Shown piece by piece: positions 1-6,183 of a stretch of 6,721 nucleotides of DNA. Location of the stretch: the NCBI RefSeq assembly GCF_946885885.1, contig NZ_CAMPHN010000217.1, positions 1 through 6,721 of the forward strand, read 5' to 3'. The stretch comes from an uncultured Pseudomonas sp. (GTDB lineage Bacteria > Pseudomonadota > Gammaproteobacteria > Pseudomonadales > Pseudomonadaceae). Numbering within the stretch: the stretch's first letter is position 1; every line of letters starts with the position of its first letter. The notes under the pieces are model-generated. The model saw only the letters and a list, made by a program, of their open reading frames with translations, ran no database searches and was not told where the DNA came from. A program made the position numbers and the translations under genes.

Positions 1-2
1 CC

Positions 3-1286
3 AGCCGCCCGCTGAACGCCGACGATGTGCTGTTCAGCTTGCAGCGCATGCTCGATTCGAACCATCCCTGGCACAAGGTCGCGGCGAGCGGCTACCCGCA
101 TGCGCAGTCGATGCGCTTGCCCAGCCTGATCGCGAGCATCGACAAACTCGACGAACAGCGGCTGCGGATAACCCTCGCCCACCCCGACGCGACCTTTCTC
201 GCCACCCTGAGCATGGGCTTCGCCTCCATCTATTCCGCCGAATATGCCGAGCAATTGTTGGCCGCCGGCGAGCCGCAACGGCTCAACAGCCAGCCGATCG
301 GCACCGGCCCCTTCGTGTTCAAGCGTTTCCAGAAGGACGCGGTGGTCCGCTACAGCGCCAACCCGACCTACTTCGCTGGCGCGCCGGCGGTGGACGAACT
401 GGTTTTCGCCATCGCCCCGGACGCCAATGTGCGCCTGCAGAAGCTGCGCCGCGGCGAATGCCATATCGCCCTCTCGCCGAAACCCCAGGACGTGCGCAGC
501 AGTGCCGGCGACGCCGCACTCCAGGCGCAGAGCACCGCGGCCTTTATGACCGCCTTCGTCGCGCTGAACAGTCAGCACCCGCCCCTGGATAAACCAGCGG
601 TGCGCCAGGCGATCAACCTGGCGTTCGACAAGGCCAGCTACCTCGAGGCGGTGTTCGAGAGCAGCGCCGAAGCGGCCAACGGCCCGTACCCGCCCAATAC
701 CTGGAGCTACGCCAGCGAGCTGCCGGGCTATGCGCACGACCCGGCCAAAGCCCGCGCACTGCTGGCCGAGGCGGGTTTGCCGGACGGCTTCAAGACCACG
801 ATCTGGACCCGCCCTTCCGGCAGCCTGCTCAACCCCAACCCCAGCCAAGGCGCGCAGATGCTCCAGGCCGATCTGGCGAAGGTCGGCATCCAGGCCGAGA
901 TCCGCGTGATCGAGTGGGGCGAGCTGATCCGCCGCGCCAAAGCCGGCGAACACGATCTGCTATTCATGGGCTGGGCCGGCGACAACGGCGACCCGGATAA
1001 TTTTCTCACCCCGCAGTTCGCCTGCTCCTCGCTGGAGTCGGGGCTGAACTTCGCCCGCTACTGCGACCCGCAACTGGATAAACTGATCGCCGACGGCAAG
1101 CGCAACAGCGACCAGGCGCAACGCAGCCAGCTGTATAAGGAAGCGCAGCGGATCATTCAGCAGCAGGCCTTGTGGCTACCGCTGGGCCACCCGACCGCCT
1201 ATGCGCTGACCCGCAAAGAAGTCAGCGGCTACCGGGTCAACCCGTTCGGCCGGCAAGATTTCGCCAAGGTGCGTTTGGCGCCCTGA
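3..1286 (+). CDS. ABC transporter periplasmic substrate-binding protein, DppA-like (SBP_bac_5), 5' end missing
   Basis: This is the C-terminal 427 residues of a periplasmic peptide-type solute-binding protein. The reading frame is open to the left edge, so the start and signal peptide lie outside the window. The GTG at 27 is internal, because the codons before it read SRPLNADD, which completes the family's LNADDVLFSLQR segment. Other family hallmarks are PIGTGPF at 294-314 followed by an NPTYF-type segment, AVRQAINLAFDK near 597, and the acidic ligand-pocket region GDNGDPDNF near 978. Two cysteines at codons 1023 and 1062, 13 residues apart, resemble a conserved pair in DppA-type proteins and may form a disulfide. 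About 100-110 N-terminal residues should be missing compared with DppA (about 535 aa). The family delivers oligopeptides, dipeptides, nickel or related ligands to an inner-membrane permease. The ligand cannot be read here. The position just upstream of aguR invites, but does not prove, a link to amine or arginine-derived ligands. Confidence 0.93.
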   Translation, partial: SRPLNADDVLFSLQRMLDSNHPWHKVAASGYPHAQSMRLPSLIASIDKLDEQRLRITLAHPDATFLATLSMGFASIYSAEYAEQLLAAGEPQRLNSQPIGTGPFVFKRFQKDAVVRYSANPTYFAGAPAVDELVFAIAPDANVRLQKLRRGECHIALSPKPQDVRSSAGDAALQAQSTAAFMTAFVALNSQHPPLDKPAVRQAINLAFDKASYLEAVFESSAEAANGPYPPNTWSYASELPGYAHDPAKARALLAEAGLPDGFKTTIWTRPSGSLLNPNPSQGAQMLQADLAKVGIQAEIRVIEWGELIRRAKAGEHDLLFMGWAGDNGDPDNFLTPQFACSSLESGLNFARYCDPQLDKLIADGKRNSDQAQRSQLYKEAQRIIQQQALWLPLGHPTAYALTRKEVSGYRVNPFGRQDFAKVRLAP

Positions 1287-1407
1287 GCGGCGGCTATGCT
1301 TCGCCTGGGCCGCGCTTGGCGGGCCGCCCGGGATTGCCCGGCCGCGCGCCTTGCCTGAAGGCCGCCGGCTGTCGTCCAATAGCCTGTCCCCAGTCGAGAA
1401 GTTCGTC

Positions 1408-2046
1408 ATGTCGAATCCCGCCCTCGCCCGCAAACCCCGCGCCAGCAGCCAGGCCCGCATTACCGTGATTCTCGCGGCGGCCCGCGCGCTGCTCGCCGAA
1501 CAGGGCGTGGCCGGCCTGTCGATTTACAGCGTGGCCGAGCGCGCCGGCATTCCGCCCTCCTCGGTGTACCACTTCTTCGCCAGCGTGCCGGCGCTGCTCG
1601 AAGGGCTGACGACGGATATCCACCGCGCCTTTCGCGCCTGCCTGCAACAGCCGATCGAGCATGCCGAGCTGCGCGACTGGCGCGACCTGTCGCGCATCGT
1701 CGAGCTGCGCATGCTGGCGATCTATGCCGAAGACGCCGCCGCCCGGCAACTGATCCTCGCCCAGCACGGTTTGACCGAGGTGACCCAGGCCGACCGTCAG
1801 CACGACATCGAACTGGGCAGGCTGATGCAAGCCCTGTTCGAGCGCCACTTCGCCCTGCCCGCGCTACCCGACGACGTCGACGTGTTCGCCCTGGCCATGG
1901 AGCTGGGCGACCGCGTCTATGCGCGCTCGGTACAGCTGCACGGCACCATCACCCCGCGCATGGCCGAGGAAGGCATGCGCGTCTTCGATGCCTACCTCGG
2001 CCTGTACCTGCCACCGTACCTGCCGAAACGGCCAACCGCGTCCTGA
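1408..2046 (+). CDS. aguR: TetR-family transcriptional regulator, AguR-like repressor of aguBA
   Basis: This is a 212-residue TetR-type regulator. The N-terminal DNA-binding domain spans about residues 15-65. Its helix-turn-helix reads LSIYSVAERAGIPPSSVYHFF (residues 38-58, one residue of which varies little in the family). The rest is a helical ligand-binding and dimerisation domain ending in LGLYLPPYLP. I chose the ATG at 1408 because GAGAAG lies 6 nt upstream and the HTH then has the usual short N-terminal arm; an in-frame TTG at 1351 is possible but has no support. The gene name rests on context: it lies immediately upstream of aguB and aguA on the same strand, as in P. aeruginosa, where AguR represses aguBA and is relieved by agmatine or N-carbamoylputrescine. 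The 121 bp between it and the upstream transporter gene are GC-rich and contain a weak -10-like TATGCT at 1295. The TetR family is certain; the AguR assignment is inferred from synteny. Confidence 0.88.
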   Translation: MSNPALARKPRASSQARITVILAAARALLAEQGVAGLSIYSVAERAGIPPSSVYHFFASVPALLEGLTTDIHRAFRACLQQPIEHAELRDWRDLSRIVELRMLAIYAEDAAARQLILAQHGLTEVTQADRQHDIELGRLMQALFERHFALPALPDDVDVFALAMELGDRVYARSVQLHGTITPRMAEEGMRVFDAYLGLYLPPYLPKRPTAS

Positions 2047-2084
2047 CCGACCGCCGCGCTACGTACTGAAACCCAAGCTAGCAT

Positions 2085-2180
2085 CGAATATTTATCGATA
2101 TTTATCTGCTTATAAATCGAAAAATATCTTTCAATAGATATTTTTTGCTTTTAATGCAGATTTTTATCGACTATAAAGTC
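2085..2180 (+). promoter_or_regulatory. AT-rich control region of aguBA with repeated ATATTTATC motifs and a dyad
   Basis: This is the most AT-rich stretch of a GC-rich window, lying in the 230-bp gap between aguR and aguB. ATATTTATC occurs at 2088-2096 and again at 2098-2106, repeating every 10 bp, which is close to one helical turn. TATCGATA (2093-2100) is self-complementary, and TTTATCGA recurs at 2091-2098 and 2163-2170. An inverted repeat has arms AAAAATATCT (2120-2129) and AGATATTTTT (2136-2145) around a 6-nt loop. TATAAA at 2172-2177 is a credible -10 box, but no good -35 box sits at 17 bp (TTTTAA at 2149). The arrangement fits a repressor-controlled promoter, with AguR the obvious candidate. 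The function is inferred. Confidence 0.5.
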
Positions 2181-2276
2181 ATCCATCGCACACAGACATT
2201 GCTACCCGCACGGCAACCCGACGCCTTGCCTGCTAGCCTGTAACGGCCACCGCTCATTGCTCTCACGAGGTGATTC

Positions 2277-3155
<879 letters not shown>

Positions 3156-3159
3156 TTGC

Positions 3160-3220
3160 GTAGCCCGGATGCAATCCGGGAATCCTCTGGAATTACTGCC
3201 CCGGATTTCATCCGGGCTAC
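3160..3220. repeat. REP inverted pair (REPIN) between aguB and aguA
   Basis: Two REP units face each other. The first is GTAG (3160-3163) followed by the palindrome CCCGGAT-GCA-ATCCGGG (3164-3180). The second is CCCGGAT-TTC-ATCCGGG (3200-3216) followed by CTAC (3217-3220). Each unit can form a 7-bp hairpin with a 3-nt loop. The two units are also complementary to each other over about 21 bases with one mismatch, so the whole element can form one long hairpin. A GTAG head plus an imperfect palindrome is the signature of the pseudomonad REP elements mobilised by RAYT-type transposases; no such transposase gene is in the window. The element starts 4 nt after the aguB stop and ends directly before the aguA ribosome binding site. 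Confidence 0.88.
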
Positions 3221-3226
3221 AGGTGA
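3221..3226 (+). promoter_or_regulatory. Ribosome binding site of aguA, abutting the REP hairpin
   Basis: AGGTGA lies 3 nt before the aguA ATG and starts on the base after the final CTAC of the REP pair. It decides the aguA start. Its position at the foot of a stable RNA hairpin could affect ribosome access. Confidence 0.7.
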
Positions 3227-3229
3227 AAC

Positions 3230-4336
3230 ATGACCACCCTTACCAGCACCCCTCGCGCGGACGGTTTCCGCATGCCGGCGGAATGGGAACCGCACAGCCA
3301 GACTTGGATGGTCTGGCCCGAGCGCCCGGATAACTGGCGCCTCGGCGGCAAGCCGGCGCAGGCCGCCTTCAGCGCCGTGGCCAGAGCCATAGCCGCGTTC
3401 GAGCCGGTGACCCTTGGCGTCTCCGCCAGTCAGTACGAGAACGCCCGCGCCCGGCTCGCCCAGGACAATATCCGCATCGTCGAAATGACCACCGACGACG
3501 CCTGGGTGCGCGACACCGGCCCAACCTTCGTCACCGACGACAACGGTCAGGTGCGTGGCGTCGACTGGCGCTTCAATGCCTGGGGCGGCCTCGATGGCGG
3601 CCTCTATGCCAACTGGGAACGCGACGATCAGGTCGCCAGCAAGATTCTCGAAATCGAACGCTGCGCGCGTTACCGCACCGAGGACTTCATTCTCGAAGGC
3701 GGCTCCATTCACGTCGACGGCGAAGGCACCCTGATCACCACCGAGGAATGCCTGCTGAATCGCAACCGCAATCCGCATCTGAGCCGAGAAGAGATCGAAG
3801 GCATGCTGCGCAGCCATCTGGCGATCGACACGGTGATCTGGTTGCCGGACGGCTTGTTCAACGACGAAACCGATGGCCACGTCGATAACTTCTGCTGTTA
3901 CGTGCGCCCCGGCGAAGTGTTGCTGGCCTGGACCGACGACGCCCAGAACCCCAACTACCCGCGTTGCCAGGCTGCCATGCGGGTGCTGGAAAATGCCCGC
4001 GATGCCAAGGGTCGCCAGCTGATCGTGCACAAAATGCCGATTCCCGGCCCGCTGCACGCCACGGCCGAGGAATGCGCCGGCGTCGACCTGGTCGCCGGCA
4101 GCCAGGCACGCGACCCGTCGATCCGCCTGGCCGGCTCCTACGTCAACTTCCTGATCGTCAACGGCGGTATAGTCGCGCCGAGCTTCGACGACCCCAAGGA
4201 CGCCGAGGCGCAAGCCATTCTGCAGCGCCTGTTCCCCGAGCGCCGGGTGGTGATGGTGCCTGGCCGCGAGATTCTTCTCGGCGGCGGCAATATCCATTGC
4301 ATCACCCAGCAGCAGCCGGCGCCGCAACGGCGCTGA
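3230..4336 (+). CDS. aguA: Agmatine deiminase
   Basis: This 368-residue protein is an agmatine deiminase of the Porph_ppARD/guanidino-group-modifying superfamily. It converts agmatine to N-carbamoylputrescine and ammonia, giving AguB its substrate. The N-terminal [18 protein letters not shown] block is diagnostic. Active-site segments follow in order: [10 protein letters not shown] (residues 89-98), [13 protein letters not shown] (155-167), [11 protein letters not shown] (212-222, with H217), and [13 protein letters not shown] (351-363). C357 is the nucleophilic cysteine, and it sits at the position I recall for the P. aeruginosa enzyme, which has the same length. The protein is cytoplasmic and has no signal peptide. 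The ATG at 3230 is chosen from AGGTGA at 3221 and from the family-like N-terminus. It follows aguB on the same strand, so co-transcription is expected. The 3' end is followed by a hairpin shared with a converging operon. No truncation or missing residue is seen. Confidence 0.98.
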   Translation: MTTLTSTPRADGFRMPAEWEPHSQTWMVWPERPDNWRLGGKPAQAAFSAVARAIAAFEPVTLGVSASQYENARARLAQDNIRIVEMTTDDAWVRDTGPTFVTDDNGQVRGVDWRFNAWGGLDGGLYANWERDDQVASKILEIERCARYRTEDFILEGGSIHVDGEGTLITTEECLLNRNRNPHLSREEIEGMLRSHLAIDTVIWLPDGLFNDETDGHVDNFCCYVRPGEVLLAWTDDAQNPNYPRCQAAMRVLENARDAKGRQLIVHKMPIPGPLHATAEECAGVDLVAGSQARDPSIRLAGSYVNFLIVNGGIVAPSFDDPKDAEAQAILQRLFPERRVVMVPGREILLGGGNIHCITQQQPAPQRR

Positions 4337-4348
4337 GCGGGCGAGCAA

Positions 4349-4386
4349 GCTCGACGTCCTGGCTATCTATCGCCAGGACTTCGAGC
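4349..4386. terminator. Hairpin between convergent aguA and DUF2892 gene, possible bidirectional terminator
   Basis: The inner arms GTCCTGGC (4356-4363) and GCCAGGAC (4372-4379) pair perfectly around an 8-nt loop. The outer arms GCTCGA (4349-4354) and TCGAGC (4381-4386) extend the stem, with a single C-T mismatch between inner and outer parts. The element fills nearly the whole 51-bp gap between two converging stop codons. Neither strand has a run of T after the stem, so it is not a classical intrinsic terminator. It may instead protect the 3' ends of both transcripts or slow polymerase. Confidence 0.55.
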
Positions 4387-4387
4387 A

Positions 4388-4579
4388 TTACTGCTTGATC
4401 TTGCAGGTACTGATTCCCAACAGCCGATAGGCCGGGCAGAAGCTGAACAGCCCCGTAGCCACTGCCACCAGACCGATCCAACCCCACAGACCGATCACTC
4501 CGCTGACGCTCAAGCCGATCAGGATCAAGCCGACGGCGATGCGCAGGCTGCGGTCGAGGGTGCCAAGGTTGCTTTTCAT
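4388..4579 (-). CDS. DUF2892 small inner-membrane protein (YgaP membrane-domain type)
   Basis: This 63-residue protein has two predicted membrane helices, about residues 11-29 and 31-47. The N-terminal NLGTLDRSLRIAVGLILIG, the middle GLVAVATGLFSFCPAY and the C-terminal LGISTCKIKQ match the DUF2892 family. That family also forms the membrane anchor fused to a rhodanese domain in E. coli YgaP. No rhodanese domain is present here. Two cysteines are conserved-looking: C48 (FCPAY) and C59 (STCK). The ATG at 4579 is preceded by GGGAGA with 5 nt spacing and overlaps the upstream gene's stop as ATGA, so the two are probably translationally coupled. It is the last gene of the four-gene operon. The biochemical role is unknown; the company of YeeE/YedE halves and a BigR-like regulator suggests persulfide or thiosulfate handling at the membrane. 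Confidence 0.85.
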   Translation of the reverse strand: MKSNLGTLDRSLRIAVGLILIGLSVSGVIGLWGWIGLVAVATGLFSFCPAYRLLGISTCKIKQ

Positions 4580-5004
4580 AACGATCTCCCGATGCGCCGG
4601 CGTTCCAGCGCGTTGAACAGCCCCATCCCGGCCAACATGGCCAGAACGAACACAATCGCCTGCCAGTAACCGCTCAGCAGCAGCGCCAACGCCGGGCCCG
4701 GACATATGCCGGCGATGCCCCAACCGACGCCGAACAACAAACTGCCGCCGATCAGCCGGCGATCCAGCCGCGTGTTCTGCGGCAACCGCATGGGCGCGTC
4801 GAATAGCGAGCGTTCCTGCTTGCGCGCCCAGGTGAACGGCAACAGGGCGGTGGCGACGGCCGCGGCCATTACCAGCGCCAGTGACGGATCCCAAGCGCCC
4901 GCCAGGTCTAGAAAGCCCAGCACCTTGGCCGGGTTGGCCATCCCCGCCAGCAACAGGCCGAAGCCGAACAGCAGACCGGCCAGCAACGCAGTCAGTTTGC
5001 GCAT
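4576..5004 (-). CDS. YeeE/YedE-family (Sulf_transp) membrane protein, C-terminal-half type
   Basis: This 142-residue membrane protein resembles the second half of a full-length YeeE/YedE sulfur transporter. Hydrophobic helices lie at about residues 5-24, 43-60, 84-104 and 113-131. The segment GLLLAGMANPAKVLGFLDL near the N-terminus and GWGIAGICPGPAL (residues 95-107, with C101) are family signatures; the cysteine sits where family members handle thiosulfate or a related sulfur anion. It starts 2 nt after the stop of the preceding YeeE/YedE half, and its own stop overlaps the next start as ATGA. The two halves therefore probably form one hetero-oligomeric transporter in the inner membrane. Such split pairs have been called pmpA/pmpB-like, next to BigR/PigS-type regulators. 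Substrate identity is inferred from the family and is not shown by the sequence. The ATG at 5004 gives a normal N-terminus; readings that extend upstream run antisense-like into the previous gene and were not used. Confidence 0.9.
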   Translation of the reverse strand: MRKLTALLAGLLFGFGLLLAGMANPAKVLGFLDLAGAWDPSLALVMAAAVATALLPFTWARKQERSLFDAPMRLPQNTRLDRRLIGGSLLFGVGWGIAGICPGPALALLLSGYWQAIVFVLAMLAGMGLFNALERRRIGRSL

Positions 5005-5006
5005 AT

Positions 5007-5468
5007 TCACCCCCGCAACAGATGACGCAGGACAAACACAGTGCAGAAACCGGCGGCCATAAACACCAACGTGGCCACCCACGAACGCAACGATAGGCGC
5101 GAGATACCGCACACCCCATGGCCGCTGGTACAGCCGGCGCCATAGCGGGTGCCGACGCCCACCAGCAAACCGGCCACGCTCAGGCCCAACCAGCCGTTCT
5201 GGAACTCGATCGGCGGCAGCTCGCCGAACAGCCGCCAAAGCAGCGGGGCGAGCAAAAGCCCGAGCAGGAACAAGGCTTTCTCGCCGCGCCCCTCGCCGCT
5301 TTCCAGCACGCTGCCGAGCAAGCCACTGATGCCAGCGATGCGCCCGTTGAGCAGCACGAACAGACTGGCCGCCAGGCCGATCAAGGCGCCACCGGCCAAC
5401 GCGCTCCAGGGGCTGAAGTGCAGCCAGTCAATGGTGATTCCGTCGATAGCGACCGATGCGATAGTCAT
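5007..5468 (-). CDS. YeeE/YedE-family (Sulf_transp) membrane protein, N-terminal-half type
   Basis: This 153-residue membrane protein corresponds to the first half of a YeeE/YedE sulfur transporter. The N-terminal block [18 protein letters not shown] followed by [12 protein letters not shown] (residues about 23-52) and the block [10 protein letters not shown] followed by [13 protein letters not shown] (residues about 104-126) are strong signatures. C113 and C120 lie in the second block, the region that in thiosulfate transporters lines the substrate path. Further hydrophobic segments are at about 65-83, 94-110 and 130-148. The ATG at 5468 directly abuts the TAG stop of the upstream regulator gene, which argues for a single transcript and coupled translation. 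Its partner half follows after 2 nt. Full-length YeeE is about 350 aa, so the two halves together (295 aa) approach that size. The family assignment is secure; the exact sulfur species carried is not known. Confidence 0.92.
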   Translation of the reverse strand: MTIASVAIDGITIDWLHFSPWSALAGGALIGLAASLFVLLNGRIAGISGLLGSVLESGEGRGEKALFLLGLLLAPLLWRLFGELPPIEFQNGWLGLSVAGLLVGVGTRYGAGCTSGHGVCGISRLSLRSWVATLVFMAAGFCTVFVLRHLLRG

Positions 5469-5792
5469 CTAGCCCTCCTGCGCACAGAACAATTGGTAGA
5501 GCGTGTCGATCACCGCCAGGGCGGCCGGGCTGCAGATGCGGTAATAGATCTGCTTGCCCTCGCGCCGGGTATCGACCAGTCCTTCGCGGCGCAGCACGGC
5601 CAATTGCTGCGACAAGGTCGGCTGCTGGATGCCCAGCAGGGTTTCCAGCTCGCTGACATTGCGCTCGCCCTGGGACAGCTGACAGAGCAGCAGCAGGCGA
5701 TCCGGGTTGCTCAGCGCCTTGAGCAACTGGCCCGCCGCATCGGCATTGGCCCGCAGTTGCTGGATATCGCGGGTGGTTTCTGGCGAATTCAT
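5469..5792 (-). CDS. ArsR-family repressor, BigR/SqrR-like sulfane-sulfur sensor
   Basis: This is a 107-residue winged-helix regulator of the ArsR/SmtB family. The core runs from LLKALSNPDRLLLLCQLS, through the recognition helix region LLGIQQPTLSQQLAVLRREG, to the wing DTRREGKQIYYRI. It lacks the CxC metal site of ArsR and SmtB. Instead C37 (LLLLCQL) and C103 (QLFCAQEG) are 66 residues apart, the same spacing as the redox pair of BigR (C42/C108) and SqrR (C41/C107), which form a disulfide or polysulfide link when sulfane sulfur rises and then release DNA. A third cysteine, C87, lies just after the wing. The ATG at 5792 is preferred because GTGAG lies 6 nt upstream; an in-frame TTG at 5807 would add five residues but has no ribosome binding site. 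It is the first gene of the operon and probably represses its own promoter. Confidence 0.9.
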   Translation of the reverse strand: MNSPETTRDIQQLRANADAAGQLLKALSNPDRLLLLCQLSQGERNVSELETLLGIQQPTLSQQLAVLRREGLVDTRREGKQIYYRICSPAALAVIDTLYQLFCAQEG

Positions 5793-5818
5793 ATCCGGCT
5801 CACTCAATTAACACAAAG

Positions 5819-5842
5819 ACAATATATTACTTTGTATATTGT
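5819..5842. promoter_or_regulatory. Probable operator of the ArsR-family repressor
   Basis: A perfect inverted repeat has arms ACAATATA (5819-5826) and TATATTGT (5835-5842) around an 8-bp spacer. A second, interleaved pair is CAAAG (5814-5818) and CTTTG (5830-5834). The dyad lies 27 bp upstream of the repressor ATG in an AT-rich patch. It covers the -10 box and most of the spacer of the predicted promoter, the usual place for a repressor site. AT-rich dyads are also described for BigR. That it binds this protein is inferred. Confidence 0.65.
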
Positions 5843-5849
5843 TGAACAA
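5821..5849 (-). promoter_or_regulatory. Predicted sigma70-type promoter of the sulfur-transport operon
   Basis: Read on the - strand, TTGTTC (5849-5844) serves as a -35 box and TATATT (5826-5821) as a -10 box, with a 17-bp spacer. The -10 matches consensus at five of six positions and the -35 at three of six. The transcript would start about 20 nt before the repressor ATG and cover all four genes down to 4388. Overlap with the inverted repeat implies autorepression. Confidence 0.55.
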
Positions 5850-5851
5850 CA

Positions 5852-6156
5852 GCCTGCCGTCTCCTATGTTTGGCCCGCCCCAACCAGGCGCGTACCACCG
5901 CCGTGCGAACTGCCACGATCCGCTAGTTGCATTCGCCCAGGCGCGCCATAGGTTGCATGGGGTGTTCGGGGGAGAGTGGACCTGCTTGCAAGGGCCGCAA
6001 TAGGTAGGGTGCGCCATGCGCACCAAGAGTCCGCAACCAGCGCTGGCGTGATGGGCTGGTGCGCACAGCCTAGGCGGCCCCGCGTCACCCTACGAGGTCA
6101 GATCCTCACACTGAAACGCCCAAGTCTGAACGCAACACACTGCTGGTACATAGCCT
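5852..6156. other. Intergenic stretch without a supported gene
   Basis: This stretch lies between the sulfur operon promoter and the porin terminator. Short open frames on both strands have no ribosome binding site and no family-like residues. The only structure I can point to is the degenerate REP pair at 6004-6093, which contains a 10-nt palindrome CCAGCGCTGG at 6037-6046. CCAGGCGCG occurs twice, at 5884 and 5937, which is probably chance. No RNA gene or attachment site is recognised. Confidence 0.5.
6004..6093. repeat. Degenerate REP inverted pair of a second sequence type
   Basis: The left unit is intact: GTAG (6004-6007) overlapping into the palindrome GGTGCGC-CAT-GCGCACC (6008-6024). 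The right unit keeps its outer end CACCCTAC (6086-6093) and its inner arm TGGTGCGC (6057-6064), which is complementary to GCGCACCA at 6018-6025. About 15 bases too many lie between those two parts, so its own palindrome is broken. The core differs from the REP pair at 3160-3220, so two REP families are present. The GTAG head again marks it as a pseudomonad REP element. Confidence 0.68.
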
Positions 6157-6183
6157 AAAAAAGCCCGGACCAGGGCCCGGGCT
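6157..6183 (-). terminator. Rho-independent terminator of the porin gene
   Basis: On the - strand the stem AGCCCGG (6183-6177) pairs with CCGGGCT (6168-6162) around an 8-nt loop, and a run of six T (6162-6157) follows immediately, sharing one base with the stem. It lies about 60 bp after the porin stop codon at 6243, in the correct orientation. This is a classical intrinsic terminator and should also separate porin transcription from the sulfur operon promoter downstream. Confidence 0.9.

Noticed and set aside
1322..1343. GC-rich hairpin between the binding-protein gene and aguR as a terminator
   Set aside because: The best stem is only 5 bp (CCGGG/CCCGG), and no T-run follows.
1351..1407. 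TTG at 1351 as the aguR start
   Set aside because: It adds 19 residues unlike a TetR N-terminus and has no ribosome binding site; ATG at 1408 has GAGAAG 6 nt upstream.
2120..2146. Inverted repeat with a T-run after it as an intrinsic terminator of aguR
   Set aside because: The stem contains only one G-C pair per side and would be too weak; a role as protein-binding dyad fits the AT-rich surroundings better.
2211..2230. Possible sigma54 promoter (GG...GC elements) upstream of aguB
   Set aside because: The distance between GG (2212-2213) and GC (2228-2229) is 14 nt rather than the required 10, so it does not fit a -24/-12 promoter.
4388..5143. Longer - strand frame that could extend the DUF2892 gene to 251 codons
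   Set aside because: Residues before the ATG at 4579 are out-of-frame readings of the YeeE/YedE gene; the ATG has its own GGGAGA and gives a complete DUF2892 protein.
5469..5792. Arsenic or other metal resistance regulator
   Set aside because: The CxC motif of the alpha3 metal site is absent, and no arsB, arsC or efflux gene is nearby; the cysteine spacing and sulfur-transport neighbours fit the BigR/SqrR type.
5884..5945. Direct repeat CCAGGCGCG (5884-5892 and 5937-5945) as an insertion or attachment scar
   Set aside because: Nine GC-rich bases can repeat by chance in this background, and no mobile element boundary or integrase is associated with it.
5118..5951. Open frame of 277 codons on the + strand opposite the YeeE/YedE and ArsR genes
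   Set aside because: Its Gln/Ala-rich translation is the usual antisense product of Leu-rich membrane genes, and it runs through the AT-rich promoter and operator without any start signal.
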